Shown: positions 8,051 through 17,535, numbered from the stretch's first letter. The stretch is 64,000 nt of DNA from Neisseria canis (GCF_900636765.1 NZ_LR134313.1:2480001-2544000); one strand, 5' to 3'. Program-made: numbers and translations. Notes: generated by a model not told the origin, from the letters alone.

Positions 8051-8539
8051 ATGAATCAAGAATTCAGCACCGCCGATTTAATCGACATCGCACCCGACAC
8101 CCCCTCGTGCGAAACCCAGTTCCGCCATTTCGGCAGAAGAACCCGCTTCTGCGGCCGCGTGCGTACCGTAAAATGCGACCGCGACAACGGCCTGATCAAA
8201 CAGCTGATGAACACCACCTCCGACGGCGAAGTATTGGTTATCGACGGAGGCGGCTCACTCGCCAGCGCCTTGATGGGCGACTTAATTGCAGGCGCCGGCG
8301 CGGCAAACGGCTGGGCAGGCGCCGTTATCTACGGCGTGATACGCGACAGCGACGCCATCGGCATGATGGATTTCGGCGTAAAAGCCCTGGGCACCAACCC
8401 GCGGAAAAGCGCCAAAGACTGCGCAGGAGAAGTAGACATACCCGTATCCTTCGGCAACGTTACCTTCCGCCCCGGCGATTACGTTTATTGCGATGAAGAC
8501 GGCATCTTGGTATCCGATAAACCGATAGAACGCGCGTGA
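8051..8539 (+). CDS. rraA: RraA-family protein (regulator of ribonuclease E activity A)
   Basis: A 162-residue RraA-family protein. In E. coli RraA binds RNase E and dampens RNA decay; many homologues instead resemble HMG/CHA aldolases. The conserved core GGGSLASALMGDLIAGAGAANGWAG, the segment GAVIYGVIRDSD and GDYVYCDEDGILV are the family marks; Arg and Asp of the RDSD stretch line the anion pocket. The sequence fits the short RraA type and not the longer aldolase type. AGGAGAAATACC is a strong ribosome-binding site. It is monocistronic, bounded by DUS pairs. Confidence 0.88.
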   Translation: MNQEFSTADLIDIAPDTPSCETQFRHFGRRTRFCGRVRTVKCDRDNGLIKQLMNTTSDGEVLVIDGGGSLASALMGDLIAGAGAANGWAGAVIYGVIRDSDAIGMMDFGVKALGTNPRKSAKDCAGEVDIPVSFGNVTFRPGDYVYCDEDGILVSDKPIERA

Positions 8540-8587
8540 TATTCTAAGGAGCCGAAACCGATCGGCTCAAAGTGTGCCGCCAAAACA

Positions 8588-8620
8588 ATGCCTGTCTGAA
8601 AATAGTTTTCAGACAGGCAT
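8588..8620. terminator. Head-to-head DUS pair after rraA
   Basis: ATGCCTGTCTGAAAA and TTTTCAGACAGGCAT flank a short loop. A second small hairpin, GAGCCGA/TCGGCTC, lies just upstream near 8552-8571. Confidence 0.75.
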
Positions 8621-8698
8621 TTCATAAATTGACTCAATCCGCTTCACAGGCGTTTCCACTCTGATGCAAGCTCACTTTGATTAAGCTTAAAAAATTAA

Positions 8699-8723
8699 AT
8701 CCGCATAAATAACTTATGCGGAT
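8699..8723 (-). terminator. Rho-independent terminator of tRNA-Ile
   Basis: ATCCGCATAA and TTATGCGGAT form a 10-bp stem; on the minus strand it is followed by TTAATTTTTT, just downstream of the tRNA. Confidence 0.8.
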
Positions 8724-8730
8724 AGGCATT

Positions 8731-8806
<76 letters not shown>

Positions 8807-8824
8807 GGCTAGAAGAAACGCGTT

Positions 8825-8852
8825 ATTGTAACATAATATTCAGAACTGGCAA
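8825..8852 (-). promoter_or_regulatory. Promoter of tRNA-Ile
   Basis: On the minus strand TTGCCA (8847-8852) and TACAAT (8825-8830) are spaced by 16 bases, 18 bases before the tRNA 5' end. The IS element lies further upstream and leaves it intact. Confidence 0.65.
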
Positions 8853-8974
8853 GAAATCTCGGCAAAAAGACATGCCATGGTTCGGCCCAAATATCACGGC
8901 AAACAGCCGCGATGGATTACCATATTGTTTACAAACAGGCGGATTCGGATTTGAAGTGCAACTTCCATAACAGA

Positions 8975-9005
8975 AAAGGCCGGTATGCGGTAGCATACGG
9001 CCTTT
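8975..9005 (+). terminator. Hairpin in the IS leader
   Basis: AAAGGCC...GTATGC and GCATAC...GGCCTTT form a long stem with a GGTA loop and one bulge, between the left IS end and the transposase start. It would block transcription entering from outside, a common way for insertion sequences to limit transposase expression. Confidence 0.55.
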
Positions 9006-9023
9006 CCTGCAAGAAAGATTGCC

Positions 9024-9947
9024 ATGAGCTACACACAACTGACCCAAGACGAACGATACCACATCCAATACCTGTCCCGCCACCACACCGTCACCGAAAT
9101 CGCCAAACAGCTTAACCGCCACAAAAGCACCATCAGCCGCGAAATCAGACGGCACAGTACACAGAAAAAGCCATACAACGCCGAAAAAGCCCAACAGCAA
9201 AGCCGGCTTACCAAACAGCGTAAGCGAAAACCCTATAAGCTCCATTCCCGGCTGATTCAACACATCGACACCCTCATCCGCCGCAAACTCAGCCCCGAGC
9301 AAGTGTGCGCCTATTTGCACAAACACCACCAAATCACACTCCACCACAGCACCATTTACCGCTATCTGCGTCAAGACAAAAGCAACGGCGGCACTTTGCG
9401 GCAGCATCTCGGAATAGCCGGCAAATCCTACCGTAAACGCTACGGCAGTACATGGAGCAGAGGCAAAGTACCCGACCGCGTCGGCATTGAAAACCGACCC
9501 GCCATCGTCGACCAAAAATCCCGCATCGGCGACTGGGAAGCCGACACCGTCGTAGGCAAAGATCAGAAAAGCGCATTACTGACCTTGGTCGAGCGGGTTA
9601 CCCGCTACACCATCATCTGCAAGGCGCATAAAGCCAGAGTCCATACCATTACCATGGATAACGGCAAAGAATTCTACCAACACATGCAAATAGCCCAAGC
9701 ATTGGAGGCAGAAACCTATTTTTGCCGCCCCTACCATTCTTGAGAGAAAGGGCTGAATGAAAATACCAACGGACTCATCCGCCAATATTTCCCCAAACAA
9801 ACCGATTTCCGCAACATCAGCCATCGGGAGATACGCAGGGTTCAAGATGAACTGAACCGTAGGCCAAGAAAAACACTTGGCTATGAAACGCCAAGTGTTT
9901 TATTCTTAAATCTGTTCCAACCTCTACTGCCTGAGTGTTGCACTTGA
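9024..9947 (+). pseudogene. IS30-family transposase, interrupted by one in-frame TGA
   Basis: The first 239 codons encode the helix-turn-helix region (LTQDERYHIQYLSRHHTVTEIA) and the start of the DDE catalytic domain (GDWEADTVVG, then TMDNGKEF). At 9741-9743 a TGA stands where relatives have TGG in the conserved YHSWE-x-G-x-NENTNG motif. Reading through, the same frame continues for 67 codons with EKGLNENTNGLIRQYF and ends PLLPECCT at 9947. The stop falls before the catalytic glutamate, so the product should be inactive unless the stop is read through. No frameshift or deletion is seen, so the mutation looks recent. The protein would otherwise be 307 residues, normal for the family. Confidence 0.88.
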
Positions 9948-9988
9948 AATTCGAATCTAAGACAAGTTTATTTACTATCCATAATGAA

Positions 9989-10021
9989 ATGCCTGTCTGA
10001 AAATCATTTTCAGACAGGCAT
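9989..10021. terminator. Head-to-head DUS pair downstream of IS and fabB
   Basis: ATGCCTGTCTGAAAA and TTTTCAGACAGGCAT around a short loop. A further single reverse DUS lies at 10072-10085, inside the end of fabB's 3' flank. Confidence 0.7.
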
Positions 10022-10030
10022 TTCATCAAC

Positions 10031-10064
10031 AAAAAACACCTTATCATCCAATAAGGTGTTTTTA
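10031..10064 (-). terminator. Rho-independent terminator of fabB
   Basis: AAAAAACACCTTAT and ATAAGGTGTTTTTA form a stem of about 13 bp with a 6-base loop, 20 bases after the fabB stop on the minus strand. It is symmetric and could act both ways. Confidence 0.8.
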
Positions 10065-10084
10065 TTCAAGATTCAGACAGGCAT

Positions 10085-11296
10085 TTAAATTTTACTGAAA
10101 ATCAAAGTGGCGTTCGTGCCGCCGAAGCCAAAGCTGTTGGACATCACGGCGTTGAGCTTCATTTGTTTGTTTTCACGCAAAATCGGCAAATCGGCTGCCT
10201 GCTCGTCAATATTTTGAATATTGGCGCTGGCGCAAACGAAATCATTCTGCATCATCAAAATCGAATAAATGGCTTCGTTGGAGCCTGCTGCACCAAGCGC
10301 ATGGCCGGAAAGGGATTTGGTTGAGCTGATAAACGGCACGTCTTTTCCGTCAAACACTTTTCGGATGGCCTCGAGCTCTTTAGTGTCTCCCACCGGAGTG
10401 GAGGTACCGTGTGCGTTGATATAGTCCACTTTACCGTCATGCTGAGCCAAAGCCATTTCCATGCACCGCGCCGCGCCTTCGCCTGAAGGCTGCACCATAT
10501 CGTAGCCATCCGAAGTTGCGCCGTAGCCTGTGATTTCACACAGAATATTTGCGCCCCGCGCTTTGGCATGTTCGTATTCTTCCAACACCAAGATACTGCC
10601 TCCGCCTGAAATCACGAAGCCGTCACGGTCGGCATCATAAGCGCGGCTGGCTGTTTGCGGCGCATCATTATATTTGCTCGACATAGCACCCATCGCATCA
10701 AACAGCATGCTCATCTGCCACGACACTTCTTCTCCTCCGCCGGCAAACACGATATCCTGCTTGCCCAGCTGAATCAATTCGGTTGCATTGCCGATGCAGT
10801 GTGCGCTGGTTGAGCAGGCCGAGCTGATGGAATAGTTGACGCCTTTGATGTGGTAATGCGTAGCCAAACAGGCTGAAACGGTAGATGCCATGGTTTTGGT
10901 TACACCGTAGGGGCCGATGCGCTTCACGCCTTTTTCGCGCAACACGTCCGCCGCTTCAACCTGAGCCGAAGAAGATGCTCCGCCGCTGCCGGCCACGATA
11001 CCGGTGCGGGGGTTTGACACCATCTCCGGCGTTAAACCCGCATGTTCGATTGCTTCTTTCATGGCGATATAGGTAAAAGCGGCGGCATCACCCATAAAAC
11101 GTATGGCTTTTCGGTCGATATGTTCTTTGGTGTCGATTTTGATGTTGCCCGCCACATTAGAACGCAGCCCCATTTCCTGATAAACAGGATCAAATTCAAT
11201 GCCTGATTTTAAGTTCTTGAGTGATTCAAGCACTTCTTGGCAGTTGTTGCCCAAGCTCGACACAATGCCGATACCGGTTACCACTACTCGTTTCAT
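10085..11296 (-). CDS. fabB: Beta-ketoacyl-ACP synthase I
   Basis: Condensing enzyme that elongates acyl-ACP with malonyl-ACP and is needed for unsaturated fatty acids. The 403-residue protein shows the thiolase-fold KAS signatures: nucleophile Cys161 in [12 protein letters not shown], and catalytic histidines in [11 protein letters not shown] (His296) and [13 protein letters not shown] (His332). The N-terminus [16 protein letters not shown] is FabB-like rather than FabF-like, and the gene follows fabA, which is the diagnostic partner. GGAGATGTAGC precedes the start. Together FabA and FabB form the anaerobic route to unsaturated acyl chains for membrane lipids. Confidence 0.96.
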   Translation of the reverse strand: MKRVVVTGIGIVSSLGNNCQEVLESLKNLKSGIEFDPVYQEMGLRSNVAGNIKIDTKEHIDRKAIRFMGDAAAFTYIAMKEAIEHAGLTPEMVSNPRTGIVAGSGGASSSAQVEAADVLREKGVKRIGPYGVTKTMASTVSACLATHYHIKGVNYSISSACSTSAHCIGNATELIQLGKQDIVFAGGGEEVSWQMSMLFDAMGAMSSKYNDAPQTASRAYDADRDGFVISGGGSILVLEEYEHAKARGANILCEITGYGATSDGYDMVQPSGEGAARCMEMALAQHDGKVDYINAHGTSTPVGDTKELEAIRKVFDGKDVPFISSTKSLSGHALGAAGSNEAIYSILMMQNDFVCASANIQNIDEQAADLPILRENKQMKLNAVMSNSFGFGGTNATLIFSKI

Positions 11297-11370
11297 GCTA
11301 CATCTCCAAAATATTAAAGCGAATAAGGTTTTAATTTTCAGCTTAAGGCAAGCGCATTTGGCCTGTTGCT

Positions 11371-11895
11371 TTAGAAATCGTCGGTACTGGTAAACAGGCC
11401 TACGCGTAAGCCGTTGCCTTCGTAGATTTTTTTACCGTCCACGCTCATCTCGGCATCGGCGATACCCAGCACCAGCTTGCTGTTCATCACGCGTTTCATA
11501 TGAATGTGGTAAGTGATTTTTTTATGCTTCGGCAAAACCTGCCCGCTGAATTTCACTTCGCCGCAACCCAATGCACGTCCGCGCCCCGGCGCACCGCTCC
11601 AACCTAAGAAAAAGCCGACCAGTTGCCACATGGCATCCAAACCCAAACAGCCCGGCATAACCGGATCGCCCTGGAAGTGACAATCGAAAAACCACAAATC
11701 AGGAGTAATGTCCAATTCCGCAATGATTTCGCCTTTGCCGTATTTGCCGCCGTCTTTCGTGATGCTTACGATGCGGTCGATCATCAGCATATTGGGCAGC
11801 GGGAGCTGGGCGTTGCCGGGACCGAACAGGTTGCCTTTGCCGCATTCGAGTAATTTTTCTTTGGTATAGCTGTTTTGAGGAACAAACTGGGTCAT
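11371..11895 (-). CDS. fabA: 3-hydroxydecanoyl-ACP dehydratase/isomerase
   Basis: Hot-dog fold enzyme that dehydrates 3-hydroxydecanoyl-ACP and isomerises the product to cis-3-decenoyl-ACP, the branch point to unsaturated fatty acids. The 174-residue protein has the active-site pair visible in [20 protein letters not shown]: His73 and Asp87. Length matches E. coli FabA (172). It is the first gene of a fabA-fabB operon with a 74-base gap. AAGGATTAAC is the ribosome-binding site. No FabR/FadR-type operator was recognised. Confidence 0.96.
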   Translation of the reverse strand: MTQFVPQNSYTKEKLLECGKGNLFGPGNAQLPLPNMLMIDRIVSITKDGGKYGKGEIIAELDITPDLWFFDCHFQGDPVMPGCLGLDAMWQLVGFFLGWSGAPGRGRALGCGEVKFSGQVLPKHKKITYHIHMKRVMNSKLVLGIADAEMSVDGKKIYEGNGLRVGLFTSTDDF

Positions 11896-12430
11896 GTTAA
11901 TCCTTGAAATGATAATGATGTGGCTAAAACAAAGCCGGTTTTATGCTTTATTTTTAAGATAAGAACCAAATAATTCTACTGTCGGCTTTGCAGCAACGTC
12001 AAGCAGCCGGCCGGCTGTTTTGCAGCAACTTACCTTTCCGCACAAGGCACGAGCGGCTTGATAACGGCAACCCGTTCCGCATATCCAGACGATACCTTAT
12101 GCAGAATTGGTTTTCAGACAGGCATTTCCAATCAAATTCACCCAATGCCGTTTAATTCAACGCACTGGGTAAAACAATTTACATCTACCCCCAAATTTCT
12201 GTAAAATCGCGCCCTTGCTGAAAAACAGAGTTTAAAAAACACGAAGCTTATTGCCTAATTAATAAGCAGACATGGAAAAAACAAAAAGGCATCTGTAAAC
12301 CATATTTAAAAACGATACCAAACAGCGACGAAGGCAGGTTCAATCAATGCCTGGTCGAACCGGATCGGCATCACGAATCCAAATCTCATACCTTAAATTT
12401 ACCGACATCTTCAATAAGGAGCTTCACATC
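11896..12430. other. Intergenic region between fabA and ackA
   Basis: The 535 bases have no plausible gene. They hold a single reverse DUS (about 12114-12127), the putative ackA promoter (12178-12207) and an AT-rich leader. The reading frame of ackA is open upstream to 12347, but that stretch lacks a ribosome-binding site. Confidence 0.6.
12178..12207 (+). promoter_or_regulatory. Putative ackA promoter
   Basis: TTTACA (12178-12183) and TAAAAT (12202-12207) are spaced by 18 bases, about 220 bases before the ackA start, which implies a long leader. Confidence 0.4.
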
Positions 12431-13627
12431 ATGACTGATAAATTAATTCTCGTATTAAACTGCGGCAGCTCTTCCTTAAAAGGCGCCGTGCTGAATAATG
12501 CCGACGGCGAAGTGTTGCTGAACTGCTTAGGCGAAAAGCTGGGCTTGGAAGATGCTTACATCACTTTCAAAGCCAACGGCGAAAAACATAAAGTTTCTCT
12601 GGAGGGCCGCACCGACCACACCGGCGCCGTAGAAGCTTTGATGGAAGAGTTGAAGTCCCGCGGGCTCGACAGCGACATCGCCGCTATCGGCCACCGCGTA
12701 GTGAGTGGAGGCGAAACATACAGCGAATCCATTCTAATTGATGAGAACGTGATTGCCGGTATAGAAAAATGTATTCCGCTGGCGCCCTTGCACAATCCGG
12801 CCAACCTGCTGGGTATCCGTGCCGCGCAAAACATTTTCAAAGGCCTGCCGAATGTGGCCGTGTTCGATACCGCGTTTCATCAAACCCTGCCTCCCCACGC
12901 CTATACCTACGCTCTGCCGCGCGAGCTTTACCGCAAATACGGTCTGCGCCGCTACGGCTTCCATGGCACCAGCTACCGCTTTGTAGCCGATGAGGCTGCC
13001 CGCTTTTTAGGCAAAGACAAAAACAGCCTGCGCATGGTTATCGCCCACTTGGGTAACGGCGCATCGATTACTGCGGTTGCCAACGGCAAATCCGTTGACA
13101 CCAGCATGGGCCTGACCCCGCTGGAAGGCTTGGTAATGGGCACGCGCAGCGGTGATGTGGATGCCAGCGTATTCTCTTTTCTGGCCGAAAATGCCGGCAT
13201 GGATATTGCTCAAATAACCGATTTACTCAACAAAAAATCCGGCTTGCTGGGTATTTCGGAAATCTCGAGCGATTGCCGCACAATTGAAGAAGAAGCGGCT
13301 AAAGGCGAAGAAGGCGCGGTTTTGGCTTTGGAAATGTTTGCCTACCGCTTGGCAAAATATGTAGGCAGCATGGCTGTGGCAGCGGGCGGCATTGATGTAT
13401 TGGCATTTACCGGCGGTATCGGTGAAAATTCCGACATCATTCGTGAAAAAGTGCTGAAGTATGTCGCGTTCTTAGGTTTTAAACTGGATAAACAAGCCAA
13501 CCTGGACGCGCGTTTCGGCAATGCAGGCGTGATTACCGCAGCCGGCAGCGCCGCCGTAGCCGTGGTGATTCCAACCAATGAAGAGCTGATGATTGCCCAA
13601 GATACGGCAAGGCTTTCAGGTTTGTAA
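12431..13627 (+). CDS. ackA: Acetate kinase
   Basis: Cytoplasmic ASKHA-family kinase that interconverts acetyl phosphate + ADP and acetate + ATP. The 398-residue protein has the family signatures VLNCGSSSLK at the N-terminus (acetokinase signature 1), HRVVSGGETY, the catalytic-region VFDTAFHQTLP, RRYGFHGTSYRFV (signature 2), IAHLGNGASITA and GMTP-like MGLTPLEGLVMGTRSGD. The start at 12431 was chosen over an upstream in-frame ATG (12347) because AAGGAGCTTCACATC precedes it and homologues begin there. No pta lies next to it. A DUS-pair terminator follows. Confidence 0.96.
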   Translation: MTDKLILVLNCGSSSLKGAVLNNADGEVLLNCLGEKLGLEDAYITFKANGEKHKVSLEGRTDHTGAVEALMEELKSRGLDSDIAAIGHRVVSGGETYSESILIDENVIAGIEKCIPLAPLHNPANLLGIRAAQNIFKGLPNVAVFDTAFHQTLPPHAYTYALPRELYRKYGLRRYGFHGTSYRFVADEAARFLGKDKNSLRMVIAHLGNGASITAVANGKSVDTSMGLTPLEGLVMGTRSGDVDASVFSFLAENAGMDIAQITDLLNKKSGLLGISEISSDCRTIEEEAAKGEEGAVLALEMFAYRLAKYVGSMAVAAGGIDVLAFTGGIGENSDIIREKVLKYVAFLGFKLDKQANLDARFGNAGVITAAGSAAVAVVIPTNEELMIAQDTARLSGL

Positions 13628-13648
13628 GCTTTCCTATCGCGGGATTGA

Positions 13649-13679
13649 ATGCCTGTCTGAAACTTTTTCAGACAGGCAT
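13649..13679. terminator. Head-to-head DUS pair after ackA
   Basis: Two full DUS 13-mers with a short loop, 20 bases after the ackA stop. Confidence 0.75.
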
Positions 13680-13831
13680 TTTTAATGTTCGGCCACATTT
13701 AAATATTGTAAACAATCACATCGCATTCCAATGCCTGCCTGAAAAGGTTTCAGATAGGCATTGCTCAATTCATTAACATAAAAATCAAACAGTTAAAAAA
13801 ATCCAATGGCAAAGTTCGCATTTTGCAAACG

Positions 13832-13860
13832 TTGACTTAACTATAAATTTTCAGTATAAA
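13832..13860 (+). promoter_or_regulatory. Putative putP promoter
   Basis: TTGACT (13832-13837) and TATAAA (13855-13860) are spaced by exactly 17 bases. The start codon lies about 160 bases downstream. Confidence 0.55.
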
Positions 13861-14023
13861 TCTTAACCTTTGGTATAAATTTTCCAAAATCAAGCCGGAA
13901 TGTACGGTTTGTGTTGCCCAAGCTGCCATCCGATGGCAATCATGCCAACGCAAAGCCGTTTGATAACACTTACCGCCCCGTTTCCAGGCTCCGACAAACA
14001 CAACCTTCATCAAGAGGTACGTT

Positions 14024-15541
14024 ATGAATCCGATGTACATTACCTTCGGGGTGTATCTGGTCGCCGTATTACTGATCGGTTTGGCCGCTTATTTCTCCAC
14101 CCGCAATTTCGACGACTATATTCTCGGCGGCCGCAGCTTGGGCCCTTATGTAACGGCGATGTCGGCCGGTGCATCGGATATGTCGGGCTGGCTTTTGATG
14201 GGTTTGCCCGGTGCAGTTTACGCGGTCGGCCTGAGTGAAGCTTGGATTGCCATCGGCCTGGTAATCGGCGCTTGGATTAACTGGCTGTTGGTAGCGGGCC
14301 GCTTGCGCGTGCATACCGAATATGCCAACAACGCGCTGACGTTGCCCGATTATTTCTACCACCGTTTCGGTGCAAAAGGGCAGGCCATGAAGGTCATTTC
14401 AGCCATCATCATCCTGTTTTTCTTCACGATTTACTGTGCTTCAGGAGTGGTGGCCGGTGCGCGCCTGTTCCAAAGCCTTTTTGAAGGCATGAGCTACACG
14501 CAGGCAATGTGGTTGGGTGCAGGCGCCACCATTGCCTACACCTTTATCGGGGGCTTCTTGGCCGTAAGCTGGACGGATACCGTTCAAGCTACGCTGATGC
14601 TGTTTGCGCTGATCCTTACACCGATTATGGTTTATCTGGGATTGGGCGGCGCAGCGGAAATGAATGCGGCGATACAGTCCGTTGCCGCCACCACAGGTAA
14701 GGAATACGGCAGCCTGTTTGCCGGAACCACTTTCCTCGGCATTATTTCAACTGCCGCATGGGGCTTGGGCTACTTCGGACAACCGCATATTCTGGCGCGC
14801 TTCATGGCTGCTGAAAACGTGAAATCACTTAAAAGCGCCCGCCGCATCGGCATGACATGGATGATCGTCTGCTTGGGCGGCGCGGTGGCCGTGGGCTACT
14901 TCGGCATTGCCTACTTCGGCGGCCATCCCGAGCAAGTCGGCGCGATGGGCGGCAATAACGAGCGCATTTTTATCGCTTTGGCGACACTGCTGTTTAATCC
15001 GTGGATTGCCGGTGTGATTTTGAGTGCGATTCTGGCGGCAGTGATGTCTACCTTGTCTTGCCAATTACTCGTTTGCTCGAGCGCGATTACCGAAGACTTC
15101 TACAAAGGCTTCCTGCGCCCCGATGCGGCTCAGAAAGAGCTGGTGTGGGTTGGCCGCATCATGGTGCTGGCCGTTGCCGTGATTGCAATTCTGATTGCCG
15201 CCAACCCCGACAGCAAAGTGCTGGGCTTGGTTTCCTACGCTTGGGCAGGCTTCGGAGCAGCATTCGGCCCTGTGGTCATTCTGTCTGTATTGTGGAAACG
15301 CATGACCGCAAACGGCGCGCTGTGGGGCATGATTAGCGGTGCGGTAGTGGTGGTGCTGTGGGCAGAGTTTGCCAACCCGGCACTCAAAGCCGCCGGGCTG
15401 CCGACCATGTACGAAATCGTACCCGGCTTTATCGCTTGCTGGATTGTGGTTTATACGGTGTCGTTGATGGGCAAAGAACCTGGCTGCGAAGTAATAGAAA
15501 AATTCGAAAAAGCCAATACGGATTATCAAGCAACAAAATAA
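14024..15541 (+). CDS. putP: Sodium/proline symporter
   Basis: Inner-membrane Na+/proline symporter of the solute:sodium symporter family. The 505-residue protein has about 13 hydrophobic helices; the early DDYILGGRSLGPYVTAMSAGASDMSGWLLMG region carries the Asp and helix II residues tied to Na+ binding in PutP, and the GLGYFGQPHILARFMA motif is an SSF signature. Length is typical. GAGGTACGTT precedes the start. It delivers proline for oxidation by PutA encoded 2.4 kb downstream; nhaA lies between, which may help restore the Na+ gradient used for uptake (inference). Confidence 0.95.
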   Translation: MNPMYITFGVYLVAVLLIGLAAYFSTRNFDDYILGGRSLGPYVTAMSAGASDMSGWLLMGLPGAVYAVGLSEAWIAIGLVIGAWINWLLVAGRLRVHTEYANNALTLPDYFYHRFGAKGQAMKVISAIIILFFFTIYCASGVVAGARLFQSLFEGMSYTQAMWLGAGATIAYTFIGGFLAVSWTDTVQATLMLFALILTPIMVYLGLGGAAEMNAAIQSVAATTGKEYGSLFAGTTFLGIISTAAWGLGYFGQPHILARFMAAENVKSLKSARRIGMTWMIVCLGGAVAVGYFGIAYFGGHPEQVGAMGGNNERIFIALATLLFNPWIAGVILSAILAAVMSTLSCQLLVCSSAITEDFYKGFLRPDAAQKELVWVGRIMVLAVAVIAILIAANPDSKVLGLVSYAWAGFGAAFGPVVILSVLWKRMTANGALWGMISGAVVVVLWAEFANPALKAAGLPTMYEIVPGFIACWIVVYTVSLMGKEPGCEVIEKFEKANTDYQATK

Positions 15542-15563
15542 TTGAAAAACACCTGTTTAGAAA

Positions 15564-15598
15564 AATACCTGCCCGAATTGTTCAGGCAGGTATTTTTT
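15564..15598 (+). terminator. Rho-independent terminator after putP
   Basis: AATACCTGCCCGAA and TTCAGGCAGGTATT pair with one mismatch and are followed by a T run. The arms look like decayed DUS. Confidence 0.7.
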
Positions 15599-15768
15599 AA
15601 ACTTCACTATCTATTATAATGACCAAGCAATTTGCATAATCATTTGAGATCCTCTCGGATAAATTACGACAACATAGTTTAACATTCATCCCTTTGCCTA
15701 AAAATTTTCCGTTTACCTTTTCCACATTCAAACACACAACACTAAATCATTTAAAAGAAGGGAAGTTA

Positions 15769-16914
15769 GTGAAAAATAAAATTGTTCATTTTTTCAGCTT
15801 AGAGCCGGCCGCGGGCATCATGTTGATGATTGCCGCTGTGTTGGGCATTGTGGCCGCCAATTCGGCATTATCGGTGCACTATTTCGGCATATTGAACACT
15901 TATGTTGGCGGCATGAGCGTGTCGCATTGGATTAATGACGGGCTGATGGCGGTGTTTTTCCTGTTTGTCGGCTTGGAAGTGAAGCGCGAATTGCTGCAAG
16001 GCGAGCTGGATACCAATGCCAAAAGAATCCTCCCCGGCCTTGCAGCCTTTGGCGGGCTGGTTTTGCCTGCTTTGATTTATGCTTTATTCAATAACCATAA
16101 TCCCGAAACCATACGCGGTTGGGCGGTGCCGGCGGCTACGGATATTGCATTTGCTTTGGGCGTATTGGCACTACTGGGCAGCCGCGTACCTGCATCATTG
16201 AAAATCTTTCTTACCGCGCTGGCGATTATGGATGATCTGGCGGTAATCGTGGTTATCGCGCTTTTCTACACGGAAAGCATCAACTTTATTTATTTGATTT
16301 TGGCCGGTATCACATTGGCCGCCCTCTTCTCTCTAAACAGAAAAGGCATATTGAAAACCGCACCTTACCTGCTTTTAGGCTTGCTGCTTTGGTTTTTCGT
16401 GCTCAAAACGGGCATTCATGCCACTTTGGCCGGCGTGTTGCTGGCTTTTGCCATTCCGTTACGCGTGCCCGACAGCATCGAAGAGGCGCCTTTGCTGACT
16501 TGGGAACATGCTTTGGAAAACCCGGTGGCATTTTTTGTGGTGCCGGTGTTCGGCTTTGCCAATGCAGGCGTATCTTTTGCCGGGTTGGATTTTTCGGTGT
16601 TGTTCGAACCTGTGGTGCTGGGCATTGCCGCTGGCTTGTTTGTGGGCAAACAAATAGGCATTTTCGGCGTGGTTTGGGCAACTGTGAAAATGGGCTGGAC
16701 AAGCCTGCCTGAAAACGCAAGCTGGCTGCAAGTTTACGGTGTGGCGCTGTTGTGCGGTATCGGCTTTACCATGAGCCTATTTATCAGCCTACTGGCCTTT
16801 ACCGATCCGGCCATTCAGGATTACAGCAAAGTCGGCGTATTCTTGGGCTCTATTTTCTCCGGCGTGGCCGGCTATCTGGTTTTGCGCTATGCAGGAAAAA
16901 ACAGCATGGCTTGA
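15769..16914 (+). CDS. nhaA: Na+/H+ antiporter NhaA
   Basis: Inner-membrane antiporter that exports Na+ in exchange for protons and supports pH and salt balance. The 381-residue protein has about 12 transmembrane segments and the ion-binding aspartate pair in ALAIMDDLAVIV (Asp155-Asp156, equal to Asp163-Asp164 in E. coli), plus the conserved FFLFVGLEVKRELLQGEL near the cytoplasmic funnel. The GTG at 15769 was chosen because AAGAAGGGAAG precedes it and it gives the typical N-terminus KIVHFFSLEPAAGI; the frame stays open upstream to a TTG at 15694. Confidence 0.95.
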   Translation: MKNKIVHFFSLEPAAGIMLMIAAVLGIVAANSALSVHYFGILNTYVGGMSVSHWINDGLMAVFFLFVGLEVKRELLQGELDTNAKRILPGLAAFGGLVLPALIYALFNNHNPETIRGWAVPAATDIAFALGVLALLGSRVPASLKIFLTALAIMDDLAVIVVIALFYTESINFIYLILAGITLAALFSLNRKGILKTAPYLLLGLLLWFFVLKTGIHATLAGVLLAFAIPLRVPDSIEEAPLLTWEHALENPVAFFVVPVFGFANAGVSFAGLDFSVLFEPVVLGIAAGLFVGKQIGIFGVVWATVKMGWTSLPENASWLQVYGVALLCGIGFTMSLFISLLAFTDPAIQDYSKVGVFLGSIFSGVAGYLVLRYAGKNSMA

Positions 16915-16950
16915 TGTTTTGACTGATAAAACCACATAAACACATAAAGA

Positions 16951-16986
16951 AAAAGGTTGCGCCCAATACGGGAGCAACCTTTTTTA
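16951..16986 (+). terminator. Rho-independent terminator after nhaA
   Basis: AAAAGGTTGC and GCAACCTTTT form a 10-bp stem followed by TTTTTT-like tail. Confidence 0.85.
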
Positions 16987-16999
16987 TCGGCAACTTATG

Positions 17000-17031
17000 T
17001 TTCAGACAGGCATTAAATGCCTGTCTGAAAA
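17000..17031. repeat. Tail-to-tail DUS pair
   Basis: TTTCAGACAGGCAT and ATGCCTGTCTGAAA are separated by only TAA-like bases. It lies 9 bases after the end of the minus-strand GlcG-like gene and can also fold as a stem for its transcript. Confidence 0.7.
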
Positions 17032-17040
17032 CCGATTGGT

Positions 17041-17535
17041 TTATCTACTCAACAACGCTTTTGCACCGGCTTCCGCAACACTTTCATCTTCATCCACCGT
17101 GCCGCCGCTCACGCCTACGCTGCCGACTATGGTGTCTTTCTTATCCGTCAGCAACACGCCGCCGGCAAAAATCACCAAGCCGTCATTGGTGGTTTCAATG
17201 CCGTAAAGCGGCTGGCCGGGCTGCGCGGCTTTACCCAAAGCGCGGGTGGACATATTAAAATAACGTGCCGTGCGTGCTTTGCGTTCGGCAATATCAATGC
17301 TGCCTAAAAAAGCATCGTCCATACGGGCAAACGCTTTCAAATTGCCGCCCGCATCCACCACCGCCACATTCACCGGCACTTTTATCGCTTCCGCCTTTTT
17401 CACCGCCGCCTGCACCACCGATTGGGCTTGCGCAAGCGTGATATCGCCCGGTAAAGTTTTTACCGGTTCCGCAGCAGAAGCGGAAAAGCCGGCAGCCAAA
17501 CAAGCCAATGCTGCTAAAGTTCTGGAATAACGCAT
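17041..17535 (-). CDS. Secreted GlcG/HbpS-like protein (haem-degrading family)
   Basis: A 164-residue exported protein of the GlcG/HbpS (DUF336) family. An N-terminal signal peptide (MRYSRTLAALACLAAGFSASA, cleavage likely after ASA) precedes the alpha-beta domain with the family segments VNVAVVDAGGNLKAFARMDDAF, GIETTNDGLVIFAGGVLL and GSVGVSGGTVDEDESVAEAG. Family members bind haem or corrinoids, but many have no known role, so function here is open. The ATG at 17535 is preceded by AAGGAGAG; an upstream in-frame ATG at 17571 would spoil the signal peptide. It is convergent with nhaA. Confidence 0.85.
   Translation of the reverse strand: MRYSRTLAALACLAAGFSASAAEPVKTLPGDITLAQAQSVVQAAVKKAEAIKVPVNVAVVDAGGNLKAFARMDDAFLGSIDIAERKARTARYFNMSTRALGKAAQPGQPLYGIETTNDGLVIFAGGVLLTDKKDTIVGSVGVSGGTVDEDESVAEAGAKALLSR

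Larger units (their letters stand above)
8942..9957 (+). mobile_element. IS30-family insertion sequence (IS1655-like)
   Basis: About 1016 bp. The ends are 21-bp inverted repeats (8942-8962 and 9937-9957), GATTCG[G/A]ATTT[G/C]AAGTGCAAC, matching at 19 of 21 positions. It holds one transposase gene, here with a stop codon. No target-site duplication is evident at these limits. It lies between tRNA-Ile and fabB. The name IS1655-like rests on family, size and host lineage, not on a database match. Confidence 0.85.
13628..14023. other. Intergenic region between ackA and putP
   Basis: The 396 bases hold a DUS-pair terminator (13649-13679), a second pair with altered bases (13731-13761: ATGCCTGCCTGAAAA and TTTCAGATAGGCAT) and a good promoter for putP. 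No gene is seen. Confidence 0.6.
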
